Assembly (NCBI GenBank): GCA_018287875.1
Contig: JAGVVL010000001.1
Span: 6,076,001-6,140,000, forward strand
Direction: 5' to 3'
Source: Nigrospora sphaerica
Taxonomy: Eukaryota > Ascomycota > Sordariomycetes > Amphisphaeriales > Apiosporaceae
Length of the DNA stretch: 64,000 bases
How positions within the stretch are numbered: position 1 is the stretch's first letter; each line of letters begins with the position of its first letter. A model generated the notes under the pieces. It ran no database searches. It was not told the origin of the DNA and was given only the letters and a program-made list of their open reading frames with translations. Both the position numbers and the translations under genes were made by a program. Positions 46,025 to 56,694 of this stretch are shown here, piece by piece.

Positions 46025-46399
46025 ATGGGTGCTGTTGTCTCCTGTGTAAGTTTTGCGCTACGCCCTACATTCCCGACCCGAAACTCTCCACCGGCTCGGT
46101 AACCGGCGTCGTTATGCGCGTACGTAGCGTAGCGACGGCGGGATCCCTGCCACACCATGACCGCGCCGGCGCCCTCCCCAAGACCCGTGGCTTACGCTTC
46201 CGTCCCCTCTTTACAGATCCAGGGCATGTTCCGCGCCATCGGCAGCTGCCTGATGGCCATCGTGAACGGCGTTGCCTCGATCCTGACGGGCATCATCCAC
46301 GCCATCGCCTCCTTCTTCAACATCCTTATCTCCTTCCTCACCTGCGGCTACTGCGGCCGGAAGAGAAGTCGCCGTACAACCACCACGAGTAGAGTCTAG
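46025..46399 (+). CDS. 67-residue membrane-associated miniprotein with N-terminal lipidation signal
   Basis: Two exons, 46025-46045 and 46217-46399, encode a small protein of unknown role. Exon 1 encodes only MGAVVSC, which fits N-myristoylation (Gly2, Ser6) with a neighbouring Cys7 that could be palmitoylated. Exon 2 gives a hydrophobic middle (FRAIGSCLMAIVNG and ILTGIIHAIASFFNILISFL) and a Cys-containing, basic end (CGYCGRKRSRR). Small proteins of this plan occur widely in Pezizomycotina as conserved hypotheticals, as I recall. The donor is a perfect GTAAGT. A second ATG at 46157 inside the intron is in frame with exon 2 and would give an 80-residue form without the lipidation signal. A TATA box lies upstream. 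The membrane location is inferred from sequence. Confidence 0.8.
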
Positions 46400-47058
46400 C
46401 CGGCGCCCGTCCTAGCACCTAATGAGTAGGACGGGCGGACGACGACGCACCTGCCCCCGCCACGGAGAACGGAAGACTGGAAACCGAAGGAGGAAGAGAG
46501 CACCGGAGAGCGACATGAAGACGCAGTTTTGAGGAGGAGGGAAACGTACGAGCCCAGTCTTCACGATACCCCTATTGCCGTATTTTTTCACGAGAGCACG
46601 ATACGACGATCCGTACGAGCGCTATAGCGACTTCTGCTGGTCCTGCATAATACCATCATTGCATTTCTTTTTCATCCTCACCTGGGTACAACTATTTCTG
46701 CTCCAAGTTCGTGAACGTACATAGCATTCTCTGGGCCTAGCACCCTGTCCATATGTTAAACGAGGATCATATCGGGGGCATCTTGAGTGCCTGCGGCGTG
46801 TTGTGGCAGCCAACCGATCAACCAATCGCCGGCGAGAGTCAAAATTGTGGGTGTTATACTTGGCACCCGCCAGATGTGTTATATAAATAGAACATCCGGA
46901 GGTTGATCCGACATCAGTGTCGTCACCAATGTTGACCACCCAAATACGCTACACCTACGCACATCCAATACAGCACACAGTAGTTTGCCGTCTCGTGCCA
47001 TGTCAAGTTGGATGACTGAAACCCCCCTATTTCTATTGTACATGACAGCTCCAAAGTT
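46400..47058. other. Convergent spacer between miniprotein and XPF genes
   Basis: These 659 bases hold the 3' flanks of two convergent genes. No gene or repeat is seen. Confidence 0.55.
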
Positions 47059-49948
47059 TTAATCTATGTCGATCAGGTTCCGGGCGAAGAAATTCTCGAT
47101 CTGCCTCGCCGCCTCCATGCCTACCAGGGGGTCAAGATCCTGCGCCGACATGTTGGCGACCTCGCGGACGTTCTCGCAGGCGCGCGTCAGGTTCTTCACG
47201 TTCTTGGGCGTGACGCCCGGGACGACGGCCAGCATTTCCTGCGGCTCAAGGTTGAAGTTTTGGTCCTCGGCCCGCGCGTCCTTGTCCAGCCCGGCCCGCA
47301 CGGCGGCGACGGGGTCGGGCTCCTCCTCCTGCGTTTTGAGGTTCTCGAAGATCTCGGCCGTCTGGTACGGGCTGCTGCTCCAGATGATGCGGAGGCGCGG
47401 GAACGCGAGCGTCAGTAGCACAATCTTGGACTGCAGGTCGGACGGCACGTTGGCCGGGTTGACAGACGACAAGTTGCCCGAGAGGTCCGCAAAGGGCTCG
47501 AGCGTGAAGGACTTGTTCTGGTCAAACTCGATGAGCAGCATCGGGTTCTTGTAGTACTGGAACATGGTCTCGGCCTGGTTGTAGAGACGGCCGTCCTTGA
47601 AGGAGCTGATAAGATCACTGACCGACTTCCGCTCCACGCAGATGTTGGGCGAAAGCACATAGTCGGCCACCGTCAGCATGCAGGGCACCACGACCATGCT
47701 GCGCCCGTGCAGCAGCGACGGCAGCGAGGACCGAAACTCGCGCACATCCACCACCACGCGCGGCGGCTGCGCCGTGGCGGCAAGACGACCACCACCTGCG
47801 ATGCGCGTGTTGACGGTTCGCAAGAACGCCTCTTGCGGGTCCTCGACGGCGTGGGCGTCTGTCGTCAGCACGACCGACATGCTGGCACGCTCCTTGATGA
47901 GCTTGGTGAACGCATCCTTCTCCCGCCGGACAGACGCGAGATAGCGCTGCTCTTCCACCGAGCCGCCATAGAACATAAAGTAGACCCGCACGTTTCTGTC
48001 GTTGTGCGACGATCTGTATACCTCCACTCGCCGGATAAATGCCGCATCCGGCTCATACATGATGATATACCGAGGCTTGACTTCCTCGAGTATATGCTCG
48101 TCCTGGTCCCCGTCGTACGCGTGGATCACGACCAGATCCTGCATCTCGTAGAGCTCGAAGTAGTCCTCCATATCGTCGAGGGGGTCGGCGATGATGTCGG
48201 CTTTTTGCTTGGCTTCTTCCTCGGTCGGCTCAATCTCTTCCATCAAGCCGTTCACTTCCGACGGTTTTTCAAAGTACTGAACCACACTGCCATTTGCGGC
48301 CCGTCCAGGTGCCGCACCACCAGCACCACCGCCGCGCTGCCTTCTTCTTTTGTTGGCCGGGGCCCTGCTTTTCTGAACCCCCTGGGCAAGCCGCGGGTCG
48401 GCCGCACCTTCGAGCGCTTTCTGATTTTCAGCAAAGAGTTTGTAGCTGATCTTGGCGAACTCTCCTTTCCATTTCAGGTAGTCTCGGAGCCTTCTCCGCA
48501 TCATGTAGGCGGCCGAAGGCTTGCCAGCGGCGTCCTTGTCCTTCTTCTCCGTCGGGTTCTCGGCTCTGGTTTTGGTGTGCATCATCTGGAGGTAGTCTCG
48601 GAGTTGCCGACACGTGGATGTGTCTGAGCACATGATCAATATGGTTCCGTTCGAGTCGTCCCTCATGGCAGGCTCAAAGTACAGGTCTCGATCAATTTCT
48701 TCCATTATTTCCGCCAGGAGCGCCCATTTTGGCTGCTCTTCTAAGACGGGCCGTAGCGCATCGATCGAGGTTTGCTCCGTCGCCTTGATATTGCTGGAGT
48801 AGACTCTCTGCTTCGCAGTGCTGAATATGGTATGCGCAGCGTCCAAGAACATCCAAGGCGATTGGCTTTGCCTGTTCGAGCCTGGTTGCGGCGAATGGGT
48901 CGCGTGTATCGTGTCGAGATGCTGGAGAAAGGCAACCGCGTCGAGTGCCAATACAGAATGCAGCATGCTTCTTAAGACGGCCAAGTCGCTGACGATCTGC
49001 TTGGTCTTCCAGCTGACCCTATGCCAGTTGGGATCCAGCTGACGTCGTACCATGACATCAAAATTTTTCAGGAGGGCGCTGTCCAGGTTCCAGTCGTCCA
49101 TCTCCAGGCCCGTGTTGCCTTTCTTCAGCTCGTGGATACTCACTTCGACGCATTCCATAATGGCTGTCTGAATGTCTTTCATGGCGTCCGTCATAGGGAC
49201 CTCGAGCTCGATGACCTCGGCCTTCTTCTTGCCCTCAAGCGAGCTCGCGACAGTGACGTGGAAGCGCGGCCACAAGGAGGCCTTCCGCAAGAACATGTTC
49301 CTCATCAGAGTGGCAAGCGGCGAGAAGCCGACGGTGAAAGGGTCCGGGTTGTCCGAGAAGGCCTTGAGGAAGCCCGACTTGTTCTTCTGGCGGTATATGC
49401 GTAAGATGAAGGCCTCAAGCGAGGTAGCGACGACTTTGTCCGCGTGCAGAAGCACGATGCCCGTGATGGTTTCGGGGTTGAGCAGACTCGTCAGGAGGTC
49501 CACCACCAAGATGCGGGAGGTGATGCTGTAGATGCCGCCTTGGGCATACATCTTTTCGCGGGCCCCCACGCTGGTGAAGTCGGTATTTACTACCGTGAGC
49601 CCCCTGGCCTTCGGAGCCATGCTGATGGCAGCGTGCTCGGCCAGGGCCTCGCCGAGCCAAGCATTCTCACGGTCCTCAGCTCCAACCACGACGATCAAGT
49701 TATTCCCAGCGGCATCGTAGCTGTGCAACAAGTTTGTGACGAGGCGCATGAGGCCCAGCCCCTTGGCCAACACGACGAGCTCATCTTCGGCCCGGAGCTC
49801 CTGGAACAGGTGCTGCTGGTACTCCTGCCAATGTGTCAGGGAAGAGGCAGCGGACAGCTGGGTCAGAGCCGGTGGAGTGCGCGCGGGAACCTACGAGTGG
49901 CAGCGAGAGCTTCACGGGCTGGGCCTGGGGTTGGCTGGCAACAGACAT
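47059..49948 (-). CDS. RAD1: DNA repair endonuclease XPF/RAD1 (ERCC4 family)
   Basis: This 939-residue protein is the catalytic half of the XPF-ERCC1 (Rad1-Rad10) nuclease, which cuts 5' of lesions in nucleotide excision repair and acts in crosslink repair and single-strand annealing. Exons are 49895-49948 (MSVASQPQAQPVKLSLPL) and 47059-49824; the junction gives PL-EYQQHLFQELRAEDELVV, as in fungal orthologues. The N-terminal part is the degenerate helicase-like domain (LVTNLLHSYD, ITGIVLLHAD, GFSPLATLMRNMFL). The nuclease domain shows VADYVLSPNICVERKSVSD, with the catalytic ERKxxxD at E749-D755. The C-terminal tandem HhH domain reads MLAVVPGVTPKNVKNL and LDPLVGMEAARQIENFF. All key residues are present. 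It shares a 743-base divergent promoter region with the 68-residue gene. Confidence 0.96.
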
Positions 49949-50691
49949 GCGGGGCAAAGGCAACAGCAGCTCTTGTCCGGAGTGCAAGTCCAAGTTCGGG
50001 AACAAGGAGGGGAGGCCAGGCCTAGGACAAGCTCAAGAAGGCACGCGGGTCTGCCTATGCTGGATAACACACATACACGGGGCTACCAGCTTGCGCTACT
50101 GGGTAGTAAGGGACGACGGCTCGACCAGATGTGGCCCTGTTGGTGTAATCGGTAGGCCAGGCAGATAGGGAAGGCCCCTGCTATGGAAGACCACGTGTGG
50201 GACACGGACTACCGAGCGCTTCGCTGTGAGGGGGCGGGTATGTAATGTACAGATACAGGATACAGGCGGCCGCCGGCGGAATGTCGCATTGATTGGGCGT
50301 AGAGATGGACGTCGGGAGGGACAGGACGGGAAAATCTGGGGTTCGCAAATCATCGGCCGGATAGGCCGCCGCCACCACTGACGCCGTCTGTCTGGAAACT
50401 TTGGTAGGCAGTCACGCGTCTGCTGCAACTTCGGATACGTCATCAGGCAGCGGGCGTGTGGCACGATGAGCTGGCTAGCTGTGTGATAGGTGCCACCATA
50501 CAGCTATGTAGGTAGGTTTAGAGATGAATATAAAGCGGCATTGATTCCTATTCTTGTTGTTCACTTGCCTACACTACCAAATACATACAAACATCGCTTC
50601 ACGATCAGAAACGCACTCGTCCCCACACAGACCCAACCAGCCACTGCCTACATACATACCTACTTGTACCATCCGATCCCCGAACAGCACC
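49949..50691. other. Divergent promoter region between RAD1 and the 68-residue gene
   Basis: This 743-base region must hold promoters for both genes. A TATA box for the right-hand gene is listed separately. A TAGGTAGG word lies at 50509-50516. No other feature is supported. Confidence 0.5.
50529..50535 (+). promoter_or_regulatory. TATA box of the 68-residue protein gene
   Basis: TATAAAG lies 163 bases before the ATG at 50692, followed by a CA-rich leader with repeated ACATAC words, much like the leader of the miniprotein gene at 46025. Confidence 0.5.
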
Positions 50692-50970
50692 ATGGCTGAT
50701 AACGCTACCCCTCAGGTAAAGCCTGGCCGACTCCCTTCTCGCCTCCCACGCGCGGCCATTCGCACTGGCATATACTGACGATTGCAGACGACCAAGTCGG
50801 ACGCCAACACCCAGACCACCGACCCGCAGCAGGGTACACGCCAGGATGCCGGTGCCTTCACCGCCCACACGGCCCATCCTGGCCCGGCAATCCCGCAATC
50901 CATGCCTGAGCAGGAGGGCACCAAGGAGGAGCGGTTGGCCAAAGCCCAAGAGCTGAACAAGGACAAATAG
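50692..50970 (+). CDS. Small hydrophilic protein, 68 residues, unknown function
   Basis: Two exons, 50692-50715 and 50788-50970, encode a small, polar, probably disordered protein. It begins MADNATPQ, has a Thr/Gln/Pro/Ala-rich middle (TQTTDPQQGTRQDAGAF) and ends in a charged helix (EERLAKAQELNKDK). No signal peptide, Cys or membrane segment is present. The intron has a GTAAAG donor and an ATTGCAG acceptor preceded by a CTGAC branch site. The TATA box, CA-rich leader and 24-base first exon suggest a strongly or conditionally expressed gene. I do not recognise a family. Confidence 0.7.
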
Positions 50971-52806
50971 ATGGTCGGGGCTCTTTTTTAACCTCAACGG
51001 TGGAATACCTCTCCCATGGCGTAACGGCATGGGACGGTTTTACGGCGGAATTGTCGGGCTACAAGGAAGGGGGACGGCGAAGGGGGAATGGAGATTCCAT
51101 GGAGAATGATAAGCACACGTATATGAATGCCACGAACACAGCGCTAAAGACGGCACGGATGCATAATAACGGCTTTCCGGCATTTCCTAGTTTGATTGTA
51201 TTTGGCCCGACTCTGTGATATGGCAATGCCCGTCGCAAACCGAATGGTTGCAGCCGTGCAAACATCGCCGTGGCAGTGTTACGCGTCAGTAGCCCAGCGT
51301 CAGGCAGCCCTGGAATGACCCTTGGGTACCTTAGCGACCTTTGGACAGCGAGACCACGCGCGGCCGGGCACGCATGCACAGCCTTTGGAGCGACGCAGGA
51401 AGCATAGAAGCTGAAATTTGTAGAGACGAGTCCAAAGCCATCGGTCTGCCGGACGTGAATGTGTCTAGGCTTGGGTTAAACCCCTACAGTACGACTATTC
51501 TCTGGTGACGGATTGATGCCAGACCACATGCAAATGTACCTACATACTAATCTATCAGTGCCATCCTGTATGTCCGGACGTACGGGAATCCTGGGGAGTT
51601 GATTCCACCGCTATGGCCGCTAGTGGCACCCTGTAGGTTACATAACCTGGGAAAGTGGCTGAGGTCGGCTGGTCAGGCCGCGCAGCTGGAGGTAACTTAT
51701 CAGGCCATCGTACAAGGTAGTGGCCGAGGTACCAGGCACATACATCCATATCCGCCCAGCACCGGCACGACTGGCCCCTACAATGCTGTTCCAGGTGGCT
51801 CGTCGACGCAGACTGGTGGAGAATATTGGCTGCACAGTGACGGCAAACAGGTCTTCCGTCACTACGTGCATCATCGCAGGCCGAGGGCCAGGCACATCAT
51901 ATAGTTTGCATGCGCTGGGACGAGAAGCGCTCGCCGGTTCATGAAACACTGCCTGTTCCCAGCATTTCAAAGGGGCCTTGCCTCTGGACCAAGGTGATAG
52001 CAGGAGGTCGTCTTCAGCGCTCTGCTTAACCGCCCACGCTGGCGTTCGCGCCAGCCCCAGCCCTGAGCACAAGCATGAAGCAGCCTCACACAGCAAGTAG
52101 TACCCGGATGCCTTCAAGGCGTGGGCATGTGTACATGGGGCTCAAAGGGTCGATACTAGTCCCCGCCGGTTGGTTCTAATGCCGGGATTACATACCTCAG
52201 CATACGGGCTATCTGAGGGAGCCATGCACTTAGGCATCTACGTTCCATTTGAGTACCTCCCTGTCCAACGTCTCCGTCGCACCGTACATGTACATACCCG
52301 TTCCCCTTGACGGGACCTGCCCCCCCCTCCCCAGCCAAGCCTTATTACGGAACCCCACTGTTGGGATCCCAAGGCAGAACGAGAGTGACCTAGTTCGAGA
52401 GCGAGAGCGAGAGACAGACACAAGACCACGCACTCTCGTATTTGTCCATTGCCAGCCGAGCCGCACGCATCCCGTATTGCTACCAACCAACTTAGTCACC
52501 AGACTCACTCGCAAGTAAGCGCCCACCATCGCCGTCGCCGTCACCAGTGGCCACCACTCCCGGCAGACAGCGCGCGCGTCCCTATTGCGCAAGCCCTCGT
52601 CCGACCCCAGCTTCGCACTCTCGACCCCCTCCCATTCCGCCTTCGACGTCGGGGCCCCCATGACCACCTTCTCGAAAGCGCTCCCTCGCGTTGCCTGGAG
52701 ATAGAGAGTCCACACCAGAAGGACTGTCCGCCGGCGCCTTCGTGGCCATTGCCTCGTCTAGACTGCAAACGCCGCCTTCGCCGCATCGCCGCCCACCGCC
52801 GCCATC
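50971..52806. other. Intergenic region upstream of the WASP gene
   Basis: These 1.8 kb hold the small gene's 3' flank and the WASP promoter and leader. A GAGAGC-type purine tract lies at 52396-52416. A possible 5' leader intron is listed separately. No gene is recognised. Confidence 0.5.
52515..52761 (+). other. Possible 5' leader intron of the WASP gene
   Basis: A consensus donor (GCAA|GTAAGC) at 52515 and a pyrimidine-rich acceptor (CCTCGTCTAG) ending at 52761 would define a 247-base intron ending 45 bases before the ATG. Splice motifs are the only evidence. Confidence 0.35.
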
Positions 52807-54831
52807 ATGCCGTCCATTTTGAGCGAGGAGGACAAGGAGACGGTCAAGCGCATGGTGCCCAAGCACACCAACAAGATCCAGGCCGTCGCCGTCGCTCGCC
52901 TGTACGTCGCCTATCCGAACCGCTCCAAATGGACCTACACGGGACTCCAGGGCGCCATCGTCCTCTCCAACGACCTGGTGGGGCACACGTACTGGCTCAA
53001 GCTCGTCGACATCTCGGTAAGTCCCTCGCCCCTTGGCCGCACCTGCTGGCCAACGCCCGTATTGACACGCACTCGTCTAGCCCGCGAACCGCGGCGTGGT
53101 CTGGGACCAGGAGATCTTCGACACGTGGTCGTACAACCAAGACCGGACATTCTTCCACACCTTCGAGCTCGAGGAGTGTCTGGCTGGCCTGTCCTTCGTC
53201 GACGAGAAGGAGGCGAAGCAGTTCAAGAAGAAGATGGACGAGCGGGAGAAGAACGCGAGCAAAGCCACAAGGAACACTCCATTTGGCGGTTCAAGCCAGC
53301 CTCACCACTCCAAACACGGCTTTCTCGGGGGCATTTTCGGAGGGAATAGGCATTCCTCGGCTCCCACGCCGCCCGAGTCGCCGAGACACCCCCCGCCTCC
53401 GTCGCACTCGCGGTCGTCCTCCACCAATGGCGTCGCCAAGCCCCCTTCCGAGTTTGCTACGCTGGAAGCTTACGATCCTTGCTGGCGGGACAACTTTGGC
53501 AACTTCCTGACTGAGCAGGGCCTCACTGACGACTTCATCAAGGAGAACCAAGACTTCATCGTGGAGTTCCTGAAGGAGCAGGGAGGCGGTGTACCAAGAA
53601 CCTCGGCGCCGCCGCCGCCCCCTCCGCCCGTGAATGGCCACCACACAGGGGGCAGCAGTCATTCTCGTGCCCCGCCGCCGCCGCCGCCGCCGCCGCCAGC
53701 TGCCAGGGGCGGCCCGGACACCGCGTCTTCAGGGTCGCGCCGAGGCTTGCCTCCGCCGCCTCCAGCACCCCGTCGTTCCGGTAAGGCGGATGCCGTAGCA
53801 AGGGAGCCTACGCCGCCACAAGACCCAACCCCACCACGGCCACGATTCAACGCGCCACCACCGCTGCCCGATGCTGGTAAATTTGCGCACCAGGAACCGG
53901 CCTCGCGCCCTGCGGTCCCGGCACCGGCTCCGGGGCCTCCTCCGCCGCCCCGACCACCTAAAACACCCGTGGATAGTGCCGAGGGGGATTCTGGTCATAG
54001 ATTCGGCGTGCCTCCGCCCTTTACCGGTCAGCGCGCTAACAACGCACCTCCGCCACCCGCTAGAGGTCCGGTCCCTCCCCCTCCACCGCGAGAAGCCGCC
54101 TCTACACCAGCCTTGCCCCCCAAGGCACCCGCTTCGAGCGCGCCGCCGCCGCCGCCACCTCCGCCAGCGTCTACAAGGCCCGTTCCCATGCCGCCGCCTA
54201 GAAACGTCCCGGCACCTCCACCTCTGCCTTCCTCGGACGCACCGCCCCCGCCGCCTCCTTTGCCGGCGTCGAGTGCGCCGCCGCCCCCGCCGCTACCCCA
54301 ATCCAGCGCGCCACCCCCGCCCCCCATGCCGCCACATTCGGCAGCAGGCGCGCCGCCTCCTCCGCCACCGCCGCCTCCTCCTCCCGGTGGTGCGGGAGGT
54401 CCTCCGGCGCCGCCACCGCCCCCGCCGCCTGGGGGTTTGGCAGGTGCCCCGCCGCCCCCTCCACCGCCTCCCCCCGGTGGAGCGCCTGCTCCCAACTTGC
54501 CTTCGATCGATTCAGGGCGATCTGCAATGTTGGATGGCATCCAGAAAGCTGGAGGTATCGCTTCGCTCAAGAAGGTTGACAGGAGTCAGATTCGGGACAG
54601 AAGTGCTGCGCCCATTGCCGGAAACGACACCGGGCCGCATGGTAGTGGCTTGCCGCCAGCTGGAGCTACACCATCAGGAGGAGCTGGGGGCATGGCCGAC
54701 GCTCTTGCCGCCGCCCTACAAAAGAGGAAGCAGAAGGTCAGGGATAGTGGTAAGACTCACCTGCACCCTGAATGACCCCGTCAGACGCTAACCAGACCAC
54801 AGATGATGAGGATGACAACGATGACTGGTAA
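52807..54831 (+). CDS. LAS17: WASP/Las17 homologue, Arp2/3 activator
   Basis: This 635-residue protein stimulates Arp2/3 actin branching at endocytic patches. Exons are 52807-53016, 53081-54749 and 54803-54831. Residues 1-115 form the WH1 domain (VPKHTNKIQAVAVARLYVAY, then GVVWDQEIFDTWSYNQDRTFFHTFELEE). A helical ITxEmDFIxEFL-like piece follows near 215-245 (TDDFIKENQDFIVEFLKEQ). Residues about 250-545 are proline-rich with many runs of five or more Pro, ligands for SH3 domains and profilin. The WH2 motif is RSAMLDGIQKAGG (550 on) with IASLKKV. A central/acidic region ends the protein: exon 3 supplies the acidic DDEDDNDDW, with the terminal Trp that binds Arp2/3. I find only one clear WH2. 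The GTPase-binding CRIB motif of animal WASP is absent, as usual for yeast-type Las17. Confidence 0.95.
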
Positions 54832-55636
54832 AGGGGATAGACTACAACGTGGGGGGCCGAATGGGGTATTGCCAGAAATGATGCCCAAACTGACAGGTCC
54901 CCCGGATCTGGCAATGTGGAGAGCGAGAAGCACAGAAGCCCTTCGCCGCCGTGGGCCACACCGTGATCTCGGTGTTCGCAAACCCCGGCCTCTCTTTCTC
55001 TCAACTACCCGTAAAGACGAAGCCAGCCGCGGCGACAACCGACGCAGCGTCAACCAGCCCGCGTATGCAAAACTGAGCGTGCTGGAAATCTACAAACTAC
55101 AGATATCTCTACCGTGGTCCAGCAGGAGAGCTGCGGTTGGAGCAGTAACTAACCACTGGCAAGGGCAGATGATGACGTGGACGGAAGAGAATGGACAAGC
55201 TGAGAATTGGCTCTCAGGGCCGTGTGGGTCCCTGGTCATAAAGCCGGCATGGCGTTGTAGAAATAGCAGTTTTGGAGTATTGCAAAGACTAGAAAACCAA
55301 ACAGACAAAGGTCCATCACACGACCAGCCCTTTCGGCACACCGGCTCCACTTGATTGCCAGGAACATGACTTTGCGTAGCCGACGCCCACGAATCGACCT
55401 AACGTCGTCAACTCCCGAGCGGGACTCCATCATGACCTGCGCCGTCCGAGGTGGAGATGGCCCCATCCCATCGTCAGAGCTCCATTTCACCGCCCGAATA
55501 TTTTGACTTTTTTATTCAACACAGTCCATAAGCCGTCCCGTCTCAAGAGTCGATTAGTGTGAGTGTCTGTGGGTCGGCGCCCCAATCTTTCAGCATTTTA
55601 TTTATATAATTCTGATTTGAGGATGTCACTTTCAAC
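54832..55636. other. 3' flank of the WASP gene, upstream of the tRNA
   Basis: No coding frame is supported in these 805 bases. A 12-base match to the tRNA 5' end (GTCGATTAGTGT) lies at 55549-55560 and is discussed in the findings. Confidence 0.5.
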
Positions 55637-55723
55637 GGTCGATTAGTGTAGTGGTGATCACATCGGATTCTGATCCTCCCTCGATCATTTCCGGGAACGA
55701 GGGTTCAATTCCCTCATTGACCT
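55637..55723 (+). tRNA. tRNA-Gln (anticodon CUG) with a 15-base intron
   Basis: A full cloverleaf can be drawn. The acceptor stem pairs GGTCGAT with ATTGACC, followed by discriminator T. The D arm has a GTG/CAC stem, and the T arm pairs GAGGG with CCCTC around TTCAATT. The anticodon loop TTCTGA carries CTG at 55670-55672. The 3' half of the anticodon stem (TCCGG, pairing with TCGGA including one G-T pair) is found only after skipping 55674-55688, so a 15-base intron sits one base 3' of the anticodon, the usual site for nuclear tRNA introns. The internal B box GGTTCAATTCC is present, and a T run near 55751-55756 can act as pol III terminator. CCA is not encoded. The tRNA decodes CAG. Confidence 0.9.
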
Positions 55724-55750
55724 GTGTGACCTTGAACCCATTGCGGTTTC

Positions 55751-55756
55751 CTTTTT
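55751..55756 (+). terminator. Putative RNA polymerase III terminator of the tRNA
   Basis: A run of six T lies about 28 bases after the mature tRNA end, the first such run downstream. Confidence 0.5.
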
Positions 55757-56694
55757 TGGCTCGGGATACTATTCGTTGACTCTTTTTGGGACCCCGGGGT
55801 TGGGCCATGTGTTGTGTAGATGGTGAGCACAGAAGTAGTCACCTTCGGGGAAGGAAGGTGCACCGCTCGTTCCTGATTCGGTCCTTTGCTCCTCTCGCAC
55901 ATTTCTTTCGGTACGACATGCTAAAAAAGGGGGGGCGCGCTCTACCCTCGTCGGTCTTTGGGAATGCTTACCATTTCTTTCTAGCTACTAGCAAATAGGT
56001 ACGCATTGCAGGTGGGTGCTCCAAGTTCCTTGGACGAGGTTCAGTTTCCTTGTTGACTTTTTGTCTGGCTAATGTATATGCGAGAGTAATAGTGTACCAT
56101 CACAAGCCACGTACTGTTTTGCCTTGGCATCCACAAAACCACGCCGTCAGAGCTTAGAAATCATGGACGTATCCTTGTCTACCAGAATGTTATCCCAGAA
56201 GTCCGATACACCATTCCGCGTGTATAGCATGGTTTGGGAAGGCACTGGGCAGATACGGCATGCCGTAAGAAGGCACTCAGCAGATACGGCATGCCGTAAG
56301 AAGGCACTCGGCAGATACGACATGCCGTAAGAAGGCACTCGGCAGATCGGCGGATGGGGAAGAACACATTTCATTACGTCTGCCAAAATCAATCATCACC
56401 GTCATGACCATGCGTAAAAATCCCAAAGCGATCCAGTAGGAAGTTCTCAAGGCGGTGTACAGTTGTCTAATAAGAAGCCATGCCGTCTCTCCCGCCATGG
56501 CCTTTGCTTCCTGTCCATCCCTGCACGTCCAGCTGTCGCGGAGCCCAGCGTCCGTGGCTACGACGCTGGGGTTGAGAGAGAAGACAGCTTCTTCCGATGG
56601 CAACCTGGGGCGGCCAGGCACGTATCGAGTGCCTGGGAACACGGGGAACCAAGCAGAGTGACGATGCGGTTCCAGAAACCCGAGAAAGAGCAAC
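55757..56694. other. Spacer between the tRNA and the eIF1A gene
   Basis: Apart from the minisatellite at 56242-56350, no feature is seen. The right part is the 3' flank of eIF1A. Confidence 0.5.
56242..56350. repeat. 31-base minisatellite, about 3.5 copies, with an internal palindrome
   Basis: Copies begin at 56242, 56273, 56304 and 56335; the last is cut off after about 13-16 bases. They differ by one or two substitutions. The first two complete copies hold a perfect 12-base palindrome, ACGGCATGCCGT, and the third holds ACGACATGCCGT. The array lies about 345 bases beyond the eIF1A stop codon. Confidence 0.92.
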
